A stretch of DNA of 64,000 nucleotides, taken from JBJXGV01 sp046160485. Its GTDB lineage: Bacteria > Orphanbacterota > Orphanbacteria > JBJXGV01. The position numbers and the translations under genes were made by a program. Positions 1 to 9,315 of this stretch are shown here, in pieces. The notes beneath the pieces were generated by a model that was not told the DNA's origin, made no database searches, and was given only the letters and a program-made list of their open reading frames with translations. Location: positions 8,217 to 72,216 of the forward strand of contig JBJXGV010000075.1 of assembly GCA_046160485.1 (NCBI GenBank), in the 5' to 3' direction. Every line of letters starts with the position of its first letter. Position 1 is the stretch's first letter.

Positions 1-1
1 T

Positions 2-451
2 CTCGCGGTGCCGGTCGGTTCGCTCGCGGTCGCGGTCGTGTATCCGGCGCTGAAGGCCCGCTACGGCATCGGCGGCGACGGACTCACGTCGCCGATCAGC
101 GTGAAGTGGGCGGGTTTCGCAGAGCTGCTCAACCAAGGCTTCGGCGCGCTGCCGCGCGGCTGCTTCGTCGCGATGCTCATCGCCGTGGTGCTCGGCATCA
201 TCATCACGTGCCTCGAGCCGAAGTACCGCCGCTTCGTTCCGTCGCCGACGGGTGTCGGTATCGGCATGCTCGTTCCGGGTCTTGCGGTGATGCCGATGGT
301 GTTGGGCGGCGTGTGCCAGTGGGTGTGGGCGAAGTCGCAGCCGGCGAGCGAAGAGAAGTTCTCGCTGCCGCTCGCGTCCGGTTTCATTGCGGGCGAGGCG
401 CTGCTCGTGCTGGTCTTTGCGATCGCGGCGATGGCGGGCGTGAAGTGGTAA
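2..451 (+). CDS. OPT-family oligopeptide transporter, C-terminal end (partial)
   Basis: The reading frame is already open at the window edge, so only about the last 149 residues are present. They contain the SPTGVGIGM stretch, hydrophobic helices and the SGFIAGEALL segment, which are typical of the C-terminal membrane helices of the OPT superfamily (oligopeptide or metal-chelate uptake across the inner membrane). Substrate cannot be told from this end. The stop overlaps a possible GTG start of the next gene. Family assignment rests on motif memory only. Confidence 0.75.
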   Translation, partial: LAVPVGSLAVAVVYPALKARYGIGGDGLTSPISVKWAGFAELLNQGFGALPRGCFVAMLIAVVLGIIITCLEPKYRRFVPSPTGVGIGMLVPGLAVMPMVLGGVCQWVWAKSQPASEEKFSLPLASGFIAGEALLVLVFAIAAMAGVKW

Positions 452-1488
452 GAGGCGCGCGCGCCGCGCTCGGGGGCGGCGTGCACGCGTCGGTGTTCGC
501 CGTCGCTCTCGCGCTCGCTCTCGCGGCATTCAACGCGGGCTGCGGCGGCGGCGACACGAACGCACCGCCGCTCGACGCGCCCGCCGGCCCGCTCACCGGC
601 GTTTCGCTCTCGCCGCGCAGTTTCACGCTCGACGGCATCAGCGATTTCATCGCGCGCGCGCGCGAAGCGGGCACCGTCGTGAGCTGGGCGGGCGCGTGGT
701 CCGAACTCGACGTCGCTGGCGCTGCGCCGGCGGTCGTCGCGGCGATCGCGCGCGGCGAGGGCTTCGTCCCGCTCGTCGAAACCGCGTTCTACAATCCGGC
801 AACGGAGCGGCTCATCCTGCCGCTTTCGCCGCTCGTGCGGGCCGACTACAAGCGCCGCGCCGTCGCGTACGCCGACAGTGCGCAGCCGCGCTACCTCGCG
901 CTCGGCATCGAGGTCAACCTCGTCGCCGATGTGCTCCCCGCCGACTTCGAGCTTTTCGTGGCGCTCTTCAATGAAACCTACGACGCGATCAAGACGGTGT
1001 CTCCGTCGACGCAGGTGTTCACGATTTTTCAGCTCGAGCAGATGAAGGGCTTGCGCGGCGGACTTTTCGGCGGCACGAACGACACGACTGCCGCGCGCTG
1101 GGATCTTCTCGATCGCTTCGCGAAATCGGATCTGGTCGGATTCACGACGTACCCCGGCCTCATCCACAAGAATCCGTCGGAGATTCCGGCGGACTACTAC
1201 GCGGAGATCGCGTCGCGCACGACGAAGCCGATCGCGTTCACCGAACTCGGCTGGCACGTGAGCGCGACGATTCCCGAGTGGGAGAGCGACGAAGCCGAGC
1301 AGGCCGCGTTCGTCGCGCGCTTCGCGGATCTGGCCGCGCCGCTCGGCAGCCAGACCGAGATGGTCATCTGGAGCTTTCTCTACGACGCGGGACTGCCCGA
1401 GCCCTTCGTTGGCATGGGCCTGCGCCGCGATGACGGCAGCGCGCGGCCCGCATGGGACGCGTGGCTCGCGCAGATCGCGCAGCCGTGA
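445..1488 (+). CDS. Lipoprotein with a glycoside-hydrolase-like TIM-barrel fold
   Basis: About 347 residues. The N-terminus has a hydrophobic segment ending in FNAGC, a plausible lipobox, so the mature protein is probably a lipid-anchored exported protein. The body looks like a clan GH-A-type TIM barrel: an LGIEVN segment mid-protein could carry the acid/base Glu, and FTELGWH near residue 260 could carry the nucleophile Glu. Substrate is unknown. I chose the GTG at 445, which overlaps the stop of the transporter upstream; the GTG at 481 would also leave a complete signal peptide. Hydrolase activity is inference from two motif positions, not demonstrated. Confidence 0.6.
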   Translation: MVRGARAALGGGVHASVFAVALALALAAFNAGCGGGDTNAPPLDAPAGPLTGVSLSPRSFTLDGISDFIARAREAGTVVSWAGAWSELDVAGAAPAVVAAIARGEGFVPLVETAFYNPATERLILPLSPLVRADYKRRAVAYADSAQPRYLALGIEVNLVADVLPADFELFVALFNETYDAIKTVSPSTQVFTIFQLEQMKGLRGGLFGGTNDTTAARWDLLDRFAKSDLVGFTTYPGLIHKNPSEIPADYYAEIASRTTKPIAFTELGWHVSATIPEWESDEAEQAAFVARFADLAAPLGSQTEMVIWSFLYDAGLPEPFVGMGLRRDDGSARPAWDAWLAQIAQP

Positions 1489-1493
1489 ACGCG

Positions 1494-2486
1494 ATGCGTG
1501 GCGCGCGTGCGGCGTCGCGCGCCCGATCGCGGCGCGCCGGCGCGGCGCTCGCCGCGATCTCCGCGCTCGGGCTGATCTGCGCGGCGCTCGCCGGATGCGG
1601 CGACGACAACAACCCTGTCGCGGTACCGCCCGACCCCGACAGCGCGCCGCTCTTCGTCGAGGAATGGCGCGACCCGCAATTCGCGCTCGATGTCGCGGTC
1701 GCGCTCGACGGCACGCGGTTTTGCATCGACGCGATCGGTTCGCGGGTGCGAATCGAATCGAACGAGGGTGACAGCCTGACGAGCTGGAGCGTCCCCGGCT
1801 ACGACGACAGCGACTACTGCCTCGCGCTGCGCATCGCCGCCGGGATCGACGAGCACATCTACGTGTCGGACGCGTGCTCCGACCGCGTCGCGAAGCTGAC
1901 GCGGGCCGGCCGCGTTGTCGCCGCGTGGGGATCGTCGGGCGCGGCCGACGGCGAGTTCGACAGTCCGGGCGGCATCGCCGTCGATCGCTTCGGCAACGTG
2001 TACGTCGCCGATCGGAATAACCACCGTGTTCAAAAATTCGATTCGGATGGCCGATGGATCCTCAGTTTCGGCGCGCCGGGAAGAGGCAGCGGCGAATTCA
2101 ACGAACCGACCGCGGTTGCGGTCGGGCCCAACTCCACGATCCACGTCCTCGATCGAGGGAACCGGCGCGTCCAGGTATTCACAAGCCGCGGCGCGTTTCT
2201 CGAGTCGTGGGGACAGGCAGGCTACGGGCTGAATGATTTCTGGCGCCCGGAAGGAATTGCGGTCGATCGGTTCGGCTTCGTTTACGTGACCGACGACTTC
2301 ACCGACCTCGTGAAGAAGTTTTCGCCAGACGGGGAGCTGCGCGCCGTCTGGGGAGGTGAAGGGTCGGAGCCAGGCCAGTTCAACGGGCCGCGCGGCATCG
2401 CGGCCGGATGGTACGACGACGTCTTCGTCGCGGATCTCTGGAACGGCCGCGTGCAGGTTTTTCGGTATCCGCAATCGAAGCAGTGA
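1494..2486 (+). CDS. NHL-repeat beta-propeller lipoprotein
   Basis: About 330 residues. A basic start and hydrophobic segment end in ALAGC, a good lipobox, followed by GDDNN. The body holds five or six NHL-type repeats with the recurring pattern GIAVDRFGNVYVADRNNHRVQ, each about 45 residues, which should fold into an extracytoplasmic beta-propeller used for binding rather than catalysis. It follows the previous lipoprotein by a few bases, so the two are probably cotranscribed. I chose the ATG at 1494; a GTG at 1485 overlapping the upstream stop as GTGA would be the alternative. Function unknown beyond fold. Confidence 0.75.
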   Translation: MRGARAASRARSRRAGAALAAISALGLICAALAGCGDDNNPVAVPPDPDSAPLFVEEWRDPQFALDVAVALDGTRFCIDAIGSRVRIESNEGDSLTSWSVPGYDDSDYCLALRIAAGIDEHIYVSDACSDRVAKLTRAGRVVAAWGSSGAADGEFDSPGGIAVDRFGNVYVADRNNHRVQKFDSDGRWILSFGAPGRGSGEFNEPTAVAVGPNSTIHVLDRGNRRVQVFTSRGAFLESWGQAGYGLNDFWRPEGIAVDRFGFVYVTDDFTDLVKKFSPDGELRAVWGGEGSEPGQFNGPRGIAAGWYDDVFVADLWNGRVQVFRYPQSKQ

Positions 2487-2572
2487 GGGTGTAGACTCCG
2501 CAAGACCCCCGAACGACCGCAGTGCGCGCCGTAGTCACCTCGGTTCTCCACACACACGAGGAGGGTTTCGTC

Positions 2573-4033
2573 ATGCGTAGCCTTGGTGTCACTCTTGCGG
2601 CGCCCGCATTGCGCAGCGCCACGCTTCTCACGCTCGCGATCGTCGCGCTCTGTCTCGCCGCCACGCATGAGCCCGTGCGCGCCGGAGCGGCCTTCAACCT
2701 CGAGGAGGCCGACGCGAACTCGTCGACGAACACGGGCCAGTTCAACTCGATTGCGCTCGACTCGCAGGGAAATCCGCACGTGAGTTACCTCGAGCTGATC
2801 AGCGCCAATCTCCGCTATGCCACGAAGCAGGGCGGTGCGTGGGTCGTGGAAGTGGCCGACGGCTCGCCGAACAGCGTCGGATGGCATTCGGCGATCGCCG
2901 TCGACGCGACCGATGAACCGCACATCGCGTATCAGGACCAAACGACGATCGATCTGAAGTACGCCACGCGGGCGAGTGGTGCGTGGACAACCGAAACGGT
3001 CGACGGGGGCCCGGCGCCGGCGAGCGTGGGCGAGTACGTGTCGATCGCTCTCGACGCGCAAGGCGATCCGCACATTAGCTACGTGGATCTCTACAACGGC
3101 AATCTGAAGTATGCGACGAAGTCGGGGGGTGCCTGGACGATCGAGACGGCGGACGCGACGCCGTGGAACGTCGGCTACTGGAATGACATCGCGCTCGACA
3201 GCAACGGCAACCCGCACATCAGTCACCACGATCTGGCGATGGGCAACCTCAAGTATGCGCGCCGTGTCGGCGGCGCCTGGATCAACGAGACGGTTCGCGA
3301 TACGCCCGACGCGGAAGGTTGGCATTCCTCGATCGCGATCGACGGACTCAGCAATGTGCACATCAGCTTCTACAACTACGGCGATCCGAACGAGGAGTTC
3401 CCGACCGCTGGGAATCTCGAGTATGCCGTGCGGGTGAATGGTGCATGGACCTTCGAGACGGCGGACGCGTCGCCGAACGATGTCGGCAGCGGGAGCGCGA
3501 TCGCGCTCGACGCGACGAACGTCCCGCACGTTGCGTACTTCGATGCGACACTCCTCGACGTGAACTACGCGCGTCGCGCGCCTGCGGGTTGGGAGATCGG
3601 TGTCGTCGACGGTTCGTCGAACTTCACCGGGCAATTCGTTTCGATCGCGGTCGACGCAGCGAGCCGCCCTCACGTGAGCTATTTCGATCTGACGAAGGCT
3701 GATTTGCGCTATGCCGTCGGTGCGGGCGCGACGGGCGTGGCGCCGGCACTCGATGCGGACCGCTTCGTGCGCGTTTTGCCGAATCCGGCGCGCGGCGACA
3801 GAGTCGAGATCACGTTTCGAGTCGGCGACGCCCTCGACGCCGACGTTGCGATCTACGACGTGACGGGGCGGCGGGTGAAGTCGATCGCGCCGGGCGCGCG
3901 GCTCGCGGGCGTGCGCTCCATCACGTGGGACGGTCGCGCGGCGAGCGGTGAGATCGTCGGCGCCGGCGTCTACTTCGTGCGCGTGTCGAGCGGCGCGCGA
4001 TCCGAAACGGAGCGCCTGACGATTCTTCGCTGA
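2573..4033 (+). CDS. Secreted repeat protein with FlgD-like/T9SS-type C-terminal domain
   Basis: About 486 residues. The start is an ATG preceded by a GAGGAGGG ribosome-binding site, and the first 40 residues form a signal peptide ending near ARAGA. Residues 50-400 are seven or eight repeats of about 50 residues with the pattern SIALDSQGNPHVSY followed by LRYAT and GAW, which resembles a beta-propeller. The last 85 residues begin VLPNPARG and contain YDVTGRRV and GVYFVRV, the signature of the FlgD-Ig/type IX-sorting-like domain seen on secreted proteins of FCB-group and related phyla. Export to the surface is inferred from that tail. Ligand is unknown. Confidence 0.75.
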   Translation: MRSLGVTLAAPALRSATLLTLAIVALCLAATHEPVRAGAAFNLEEADANSSTNTGQFNSIALDSQGNPHVSYLELISANLRYATKQGGAWVVEVADGSPNSVGWHSAIAVDATDEPHIAYQDQTTIDLKYATRASGAWTTETVDGGPAPASVGEYVSIALDAQGDPHISYVDLYNGNLKYATKSGGAWTIETADATPWNVGYWNDIALDSNGNPHISHHDLAMGNLKYARRVGGAWINETVRDTPDAEGWHSSIAIDGLSNVHISFYNYGDPNEEFPTAGNLEYAVRVNGAWTFETADASPNDVGSGSAIALDATNVPHVAYFDATLLDVNYARRAPAGWEIGVVDGSSNFTGQFVSIAVDAASRPHVSYFDLTKADLRYAVGAGATGVAPALDADRFVRVLPNPARGDRVEITFRVGDALDADVAIYDVTGRRVKSIAPGARLAGVRSITWDGRAASGEIVGAGVYFVRVSSGARSETERLTILR

Positions 4034-4045
4034 TCGGATGTGCGG

Positions 4046-4071
4046 AGCGCGCCGTCGCGCCTTCGCGCGCT
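4046..4071. terminator. Possible weak bidirectional hairpin between convergent genes
   Basis: AGCGCGC at 4046-4052 is the inverted complement of GCGCGCT at 4065-4071, in the gap between two convergent genes and overlapping the stop of the minus-strand gene. There is no T-tract, so termination here is a guess. Confidence 0.25.
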
Positions 4072-5068
4072 AGTCGATAGTCGCGATGATTGCGACCTCG
4101 TGCGCGGCACCGTCGGGGGAGTGCGCGACGAGCGTTGCGCTTGCCGCGGCGGCGTCGCGGCGGACGATCGCGAGCGCGGCGCGCCGGCCGGCCTCCGCGA
4201 TCGGCGCGACGCTCGTAACGCGGCCGACCTCCTTCGCGTCGAGCGACAGTTCCGTGCCGGGCGCGATGAACGCGTTTTCCCCGATCGACGCGCGCGCGAG
4301 CACGCGATGCATCTTTCCGATGTGATGAATCCGCGAGAGCGTCTCTTGTCCCACGTAGCAGCCTTTCGTCACCGAGACCGCGCTTCCGAGGCCCGCTTCG
4401 CCGGGGAAGTACTCATCGGTGGCTTCGCGGCCCCATGCGGGGCGGCCGGCGGCGATGCGCAGCGTTTCGCGCGCGTCGGCGCCGCACTCGACGAGTCCGA
4501 ACGCGCCGCCCGCTTCGAGAAGCCGCGCGCGCAACGCCGCCGCGCCTGCCGCCGCGACCCAGAGATCGAAGCCGCTCGTCCGAAAGCGGTCGTGCGCGAG
4601 AACGATCACACGCGCCTCGGGCTGGTCGCTCTCGGCGAGCGTGAAGTTCGACGTGGGGATCGCGATCGTCGCGTCGTGCGGCGCGACGATCGCACGCACC
4701 ACATCGCCCGCACGCGGCCCCTGCACCGCGAAGATTGCCCACGCGTCCGACACGTTCACGATCTCCGCGTCTTCCGTGATGAGGAACTTGTTGAGCGTGT
4801 CAGCGACGATCTGGGCGCGCGCGGGCGGCGTCTCGATGAGGATCGACTCGCGGCATTTGAGCAGGAGTAGGTTCGCGATCATCTTCGCTTTCGCGGTGAC
4901 GAGCGCCGATCGCTGCGCGGCGCCTTCCGCGAGCGCGACGACATCCGACGTCAGCATTCCTTGTAGGAACGCGACACGTTCGCCGCCCGTCGCGGCAACC
5001 TTGCCGCGCGTGGTGTAGTCGAAGAGGCCTGCCGTCTCGCGCGTGGCGCGGAGTTCGTGCGCGCTCAC
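4070..5068 (-). CDS. ygfZ: YgfZ/GcvT-like folate-binding protein
   Basis: About 332 residues. The diagnostic motif KGCYVGQE is at about residue 233, as in YgfZ, the tetrahydrofolate-binding protein needed for some iron-sulfur enzymes. The fold is that of the aminomethyltransferase GcvT, with the N-terminal FLQGMLTSDV segment also typical. The start is a GTG at 5068 overlapping the TGA of the upstream gene as GTGA, so translation is coupled to it. The open frame extends far upstream but that part is a shadow of the next gene. In this position it ends a MutL-containing cluster, which hints at a job linked to that cluster's cofactor chemistry. This is inference. Confidence 0.85.
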   Translation of the reverse strand: MSAHELRATRETAGLFDYTTRGKVAATGGERVAFLQGMLTSDVVALAEGAAQRSALVTAKAKMIANLLLLKCRESILIETPPARAQIVADTLNKFLITEDAEIVNVSDAWAIFAVQGPRAGDVVRAIVAPHDATIAIPTSNFTLAESDQPEARVIVLAHDRFRTSGFDLWVAAAGAAALRARLLEAGGAFGLVECGADARETLRIAAGRPAWGREATDEYFPGEAGLGSAVSVTKGCYVGQETLSRIHHIGKMHRVLARASIGENAFIAPGTELSLDAKEVGRVTSVAPIAEAGRRAALAIVRRDAAAASATLVAHSPDGAAHEVAIIATID

Positions 5069-6183
5069 TCTTCCACCATCTCGACGTTCGCGCGCGGCAG
5101 CGTGATCTCGGCGCCGTCGTCGAGCCGCACCGTCACCACGCGTACGCGCGCCTCGGTTTCGATCTCGCGCAGCTCGTGCGGCAGCGCCGTGACGACTCCG
5201 AGGCGTCCGAACCACGGCTCGCGAATCGTGCGCACCGCGCTGCCGACGCTCATGGGGCCGCTTCGCGCTTCGCCGCGCGCGTTCTCCGCCGGCGCGCCCG
5301 GCACGATGATCTCCGGCCGCATGACGCCCGCGCGAATCTGCGTCGCGCCGTTCACCGACGCGCGCATTCCCGCGCAGCGCGCGAAGAGCGCGAACGTCCG
5401 CTCCGCCATCGCCAGCTCCCCGAATCCTTCCGTGATGATCAGCGTGATCCCCTTCTCTTCGTGGCCCGTGATCGCAACCCCGATATCGTAACCGAGGAAC
5501 GCCATGAGGTCCGATGCGGAGATGCTCCCCGCGACGACGGCGCGCGCGCGCGCGCCGACCGCCTTCGCGAGCGCCCCGTGCGTGACGGCCGATCCGCCGA
5601 CGAGGATCTTCCCCGCGAGATCGCCCGTGACGCGCGCGTCCGTGAGCGCGTCGCGCGGCGCGTCGCACGCCAGGCGAATCTCGCCGCACGCCTCGCCGCC
5701 GATGCCGAAGATGCCCTGCACGAACGCGCCCTCCGTGCGCATGACGACGCCCTCGCCCGGCAGGATGCTCTCGACGACGCCGTCGACGTACGCGTTCACT
5801 TCGACGGGCATCGGCGCCTCGCGAATGATCGCCTGCCCCGTGACGGCGGAGATCGATTCGATCGTTCCCGCGACGGGCGAGGCGCATCGCGACGAGAAGA
5901 CGCCGAAGAACGACTTCGTCTGCGCGATGACTTCATCCTTCGCGACGTTATCGCCTTCCTTCTTGAGCATCGCCTCGCGAATGTCGTCTGGCGGAATGCC
6001 GAGGAGGCTTGCGACCTTCACGGTGTGCACGTTGCCGGGGAGCGCCGTGCGCGCGACGACATCCTCGGCGCGCAGCGCGCCGCCGGCGCGCGCGAGCACG
6101 TCGCCGCGCAGCGGAAGGCGTCGCACGCGCAGAACGCTGGCGTACGACGCGACGCGAAGCCCCGGTGTGTACGCGTGCGCCAT
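5065..6183 (-). CDS. MutL-associated protein with barrel-sandwich-like N-terminal half
   Basis: About 372 residues, start ATG at 6183. No signal peptide or membrane helix, so cytoplasmic. Residues 60-150 (LKKEGDNVAKDEVIA, then SPVAGTIESIS, then YVDGVVESILPGEGV) read as repeated barrel-sandwich-hybrid strands like those of biotinyl/lipoyl domains and RnfC, but I see no modified lysine motif. The second half has GGSAVTHGALAKAVGARA and ITGHEEKGITLIITEGFG, a Rossmann-like part. The C-terminus may be a small KOW/SH3 barrel. I know such proteins as unnamed neighbours of MutL-family genes. It overlaps ygfZ by four bases and follows mutL by 45 bases, so it is in the same operon. Function unknown. Confidence 0.65.
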   Translation of the reverse strand: MAHAYTPGLRVASYASVLRVRRLPLRGDVLARAGGALRAEDVVARTALPGNVHTVKVASLLGIPPDDIREAMLKKEGDNVAKDEVIAQTKSFFGVFSSRCASPVAGTIESISAVTGQAIIREAPMPVEVNAYVDGVVESILPGEGVVMRTEGAFVQGIFGIGGEACGEIRLACDAPRDALTDARVTGDLAGKILVGGSAVTHGALAKAVGARARAVVAGSISASDLMAFLGYDIGVAITGHEEKGITLIITEGFGELAMAERTFALFARCAGMRASVNGATQIRAGVMRPEIIVPGAPAENARGEARSGPMSVGSAVRTIREPWFGRLGVVTALPHELREIETEARVRVVTVRLDDGAEITLPRANVEMVEE

Positions 6184-6228
6184 CGTCAGCTCCTCACGCG
6201 CGGCGCGAGCGTAGCGGCGTGCGGCACG

Positions 6229-8088
6229 TCAGTTCCTCGCGCCGAGACCGAGCGCGGCCGCCCACTCGGCGAGCTTTGCGACGCGGCGTGCGCGGTCTTC
6301 GGGCAGCGCGAACGGCCGGCGGCCGCGCGCGTCGACGATCACGCCGACGACACCTCCGCGAAGTGTCGCGCGCACCGGCTTTCCCTTCCCTTCGCCGAGA
6401 TCGAGCGACTTCGCGGGGCGCAGCGTCGCCTCGACGGTTTCGCCGGCGCCGAGCGGCAGGACGGCGATGCTCCCGAACGCGATCTCGCGTTCCGGGAGCG
6501 GGGCGGCGCCGGCGTCACGCGCTCCGGCTCCGCTCGTCGCTTCGCTGCGCGGCGCCCACGAGATTGAAAGCGCCGTCGCGCCGTCTTTCGCCGCGCCGAC
6601 CGGCGCGACGCACGTCCCGAGCGGAACGAGACAATCCTTCTCGAAGACATCCGTCGCGGCCTTTTCATACTCGGACGCGAGCACGCCGAGCTGCGGCATC
6701 ATGAAGATCGAATCGACGGCGAGCCGCGTGAGGCCTTCGGGGAGAAACGCGTCGATCAGCATCGCGGCCGCCTGCGCGCGCCGCGGCGCATGCGAGAGGA
6801 CGCCGCCCGAGCCGATCAAGAGATTCAACGCGCCGAGATCGACGAGCGACTCGCCGCTTGCGCTCTGATCGAACGTGTCGGAGATCGTACGCTCCTGCTG
6901 CACGCCCTTAAGCCCCACGGCGAGCGACTTGTGCTGCTCGAACGCCAGGCGCAGCGCTTCACGCGCGATCGCCTGCTCGACCGCGAGGTCCTCGCGCGTC
7001 TGGGGAATCGTCGTCGGCCGTATCATCTTGTTCTTGATCCGGTCGCGCAGCGCGCTTTCGTCGAGCGCGAACGGCACCCAGCGCAGAATGTTTTCGATCC
7101 CCGCTTCGGCGAGGACGTTCGACACGGAGTACGACATGCCGAGGTTCGCGGAGACGGTGCGATTGAAGACGCCGCCGAAATCGGAGAAGACGTCCGTTGT
7201 CGCGCCGCCGATGTCGACGCCGACGATGTTCTCGCGATCGCGCGCCGCGACGCGCTGAATGATCGCGCCGACCGCGGCGGGCGTCGGCATGATCGGAAGC
7301 GACGTCCACGTCATGAGCTTCCGATACCCCGGCGCCTGCGCCATCACATGCTCCATGAAGAGATCGTGAATCGTGGCGCGCGCGGGCGCGAGGTTCTCGC
7401 GTTCGAGAACGGGGCGAATGTTGTCGGTGACCACGAGCGACGTCTTCGCGCCGAGCCGCTCGCGCACGATCTGGCGCGCGTCGACGTTGCCCGCGTAGAT
7501 CACCGGAAGCTGGTAGCCGGCGCCGAGGCGCGCCGCCGGATTCGCCGCGGCCAACAACTCCGCCAACTCCGCGACATGCGACGTCGTTCCGCCGTCGATC
7601 CCTCCCGACAACAGAATCATGTCGGGCCGCAAATCGCGTAGCGCGCGGATCTTCTGATCGGCCGTGCGCCCGTCGTTCGATGCGAGCACACCCATCACGA
7701 TTGCGCCCGCGCCGAGCGCTGCGCGTTGCGCGCTCTCGCCGCTCATCGCCTTCACGACGCCGCCGACCATCATCTGCAAGCCGCCGCCCGCCGACGACGT
7801 CGAAAGAAAAACGTCGACGCCGGCGCCGTCTTCCTCCGGAACGATGATGCGCTCGCCGTCGAGAATGCGCCGCCCCGAGAGTTCCTCCACCTCGAGGATC
7901 GCGTTGAGGACGCCGCGCGTGACGTCTTCGAACGGCGCCTCGACCGTCGTCGGCGCTTCCCCGCGCACGATGAGCCGGTACTCGTCGCCGACCTTCTGAA
8001 TGAGAATCGCCTTCGTCGTCGTCGAGCCGCAGTCGGTCGCGAGCACGGAGCGGATCTCGCGCGGGCGCGGGCGCGTCGCGTCGCTCAT
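6229..8088 (-). CDS. MutL/GlmL-family ASKHA ATPase (glutamate-mutase-associated)
   Basis: About 619 residues, the usual length for the family. It opens with LATDCGSTTTKAILI, the phosphate-1 loop of the ASKHA (actin/Hsp70-like) ATPase fold, and has a second nucleotide motif GVDIGGATTDVFS near residue 290 plus LLIGSGGVLSH near residue 425. MutL/GlmL was first found beside the B12-dependent glutamate mutase genes and is thought to act as an activase or chaperone for cobalamin mutases. No mutase subunit lies within this window, so its client is unknown. ATG start overlaps the TGA of the upstream small gene as ATGA. Confidence 0.85.
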   Translation of the reverse strand: MSDATRPRPREIRSVLATDCGSTTTKAILIQKVGDEYRLIVRGEAPTTVEAPFEDVTRGVLNAILEVEELSGRRILDGERIIVPEEDGAGVDVFLSTSSAGGGLQMMVGGVVKAMSGESAQRAALGAGAIVMGVLASNDGRTADQKIRALRDLRPDMILLSGGIDGGTTSHVAELAELLAAANPAARLGAGYQLPVIYAGNVDARQIVRERLGAKTSLVVTDNIRPVLERENLAPARATIHDLFMEHVMAQAPGYRKLMTWTSLPIMPTPAAVGAIIQRVAARDRENIVGVDIGGATTDVFSDFGGVFNRTVSANLGMSYSVSNVLAEAGIENILRWVPFALDESALRDRIKNKMIRPTTIPQTREDLAVEQAIAREALRLAFEQHKSLAVGLKGVQQERTISDTFDQSASGESLVDLGALNLLIGSGGVLSHAPRRAQAAAMLIDAFLPEGLTRLAVDSIFMMPQLGVLASEYEKAATDVFEKDCLVPLGTCVAPVGAAKDGATALSISWAPRSEATSGAGARDAGAAPLPEREIAFGSIAVLPLGAGETVEATLRPAKSLDLGEGKGKPVRATLRGGVVGVIVDARGRRPFALPEDRARRVAKLAEWAAALGLGARN

Positions 8089-8408
8089 GGCTTCGCGCGC
8101 TTGCGCGCGGCGCGCGCCTCGTCGTCGAGCGCTTCGATGCGCACGAGCAGCCGCTCGATGTTGTCACGATTTTCGAGCGCGCGCGCCAGCCGCGAGAACT
8201 GCGTCGCGTCGAAGAGCGTGCGGACGAACGGCTCCAGGAAATGCAGCGCTTGGCTGCCGAGGAAGGAGAGCGGTTTCGACGACTCGAGCATGAGAATCGC
8301 GGGCGCGGCCATCCCGCGCACGACGATCGCTCGCGCCACGGATTCGATCAGCTCGCGGTCGGCTTCGTTTTCGGCGGCGCGATCCAGCGGACCTCTCCGT
8401 TCCGGCAT
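8085..8408 (-). CDS. Small conserved protein coupled to mutL
   Basis: About 107 residues, no catalytic motif I recognise. The centre reads ARAIVVRGMAAPAILMLES, then SSKPLSFLGSQAL, then HFLEPFVRTLF: an amphipathic or weakly hydrophobic block followed by a charged helix (ENRDNIERLLVRIEALDDE). It may bind the membrane peripherally. Its stop overlaps the mutL start, so the two are translationally coupled. The start at 8408 overlaps the upstream gene by 61 bases; a downstream GTG would shorten the overlap but cut into the residues I think are conserved. Function unknown. Confidence 0.65.
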   Translation of the reverse strand: MPERRGPLDRAAENEADRELIESVARAIVVRGMAAPAILMLESSKPLSFLGSQALHFLEPFVRTLFDATQFSRLARALENRDNIERLLVRIEALDDEARAARKRAKP

Positions 8409-8830
8409 CGTTCCGATAGCCTCCGTTCGAGTGCACCGACGACCGCATCGGTATTGCCGGCGAAGAGGAGACGCATCGCTCGATACGGTTCGAGCCAGCT
8501 TCGCCGCGAGAACGGCGAGAGTGTTACGCCGCGCGCGTCGATGTAGACGCTTCGGATCTCATCCCAACGCCGGCGGCGCGCGATTCCCGCGCGCATCGAC
8601 GCTGCGCCTTCCGCGTCGACGCGAAACGACGTCGGCAAGAACCACGGCGCCAGCGCGCCCGCGAGAAACACGAGCGCAAGCGCGACCGAGAACGGGTCGC
8701 GGAGCGCGAGCCAGATGCCTGCGAGGACGGCGCCGAGGAATGCGACGAGCGCCGCGGTGGCGCGCCGCCGCGCGCGCGCGGGGTGCGCGCGCCACTCGAG
8801 TCGGTTCGCATCCATTGCCGGGGTTTCCAT
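8348..8830 (-). CDS. Membrane protein with PH-like cytoplasmic domain
   Basis: About 160 residues. Two adjacent hydrophobic helices (ALVAFLGAVLAGIWLAL and SVALALVFLAGALAPW) near residues 28-65 are followed by a soluble part with RRWDEIRSVYIDARGVTLSPF, which resembles the bacterial PH-like (bPH) domain found after twin helices. The ATG at 8830 was chosen because upstream codons in the same frame are low-complexity shadow sequence. It is the first gene of the mutL cluster by position. No enzymatic role visible. Confidence 0.55.
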   Translation of the reverse strand: METPAMDANRLEWRAHPARARRRATAALVAFLGAVLAGIWLALRDPFSVALALVFLAGALAPWFLPTSFRVDAEGAASMRAGIARRRRWDEIRSVYIDARGVTLSPFSRRSWLEPYRAMRLLFAGNTDAVVGALERRLSERCRNGEVRWIAPPKTKPTAS

Positions 8831-9315
8831 GATGGGTGGCGCCCATATTGGCCCCCCGTTCGCGGCGAAATCAAGACGCGATGTCGAGCCGTCCGCCCTC
8901 GCGTAACGGGCGCACGCGGGACGTGCGGCGACGCCCACGCCTCGCCCCGATTGTGGCGCGCAAGTCGGTATCGCGTGTTTGTGCCGCCACGAACCGCGCC
9001 CGTCCAGCCGGCGACTCGCGCACCGCACGCGGCGGTCGTTGTTACGCCGCATCGTCTTACGCGAATCCCGCAGCGCCGCTCCGCGAGGCACGCACCGTGC
9101 AATGGGTTGCCGCGGGTCGAATGGTCGCTGCTCGTAAGTCGCGGATTCGGAGGAAGGACAACGGGGTCCGCATCCCGTGGCGAGCGATGTGGCGCCATTC
9201 GACCGGCATTATCCCGGACCGCGTCACGACCTCGAGAAATTTTTGAAGACGCGTCCGCGGTCCGGGTCTATCTTTTTCGGAATCCACAAACTTCCTCGAA
9301 CCGGGACAAACGATC
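8831..9315. other. Intergenic region between divergent genes
   Basis: Roughly 485 bases with no open frame that looks like coding sequence. It must hold the promoters of the minus-strand mutL cluster and the plus-strand OmpA lipoprotein gene. Its last 85 bases are relatively A/T-rich, with a TATCTT hexamer, but I cannot place a convincing -35/-10 pair. Confidence 0.5.

Noticed and set aside
2282..3673. A minus-strand open frame opposite the repeat protein
   Set aside because: Arg/Val/Asp-rich repeats mirror the plus-strand repeats; typical high-GC shadow.
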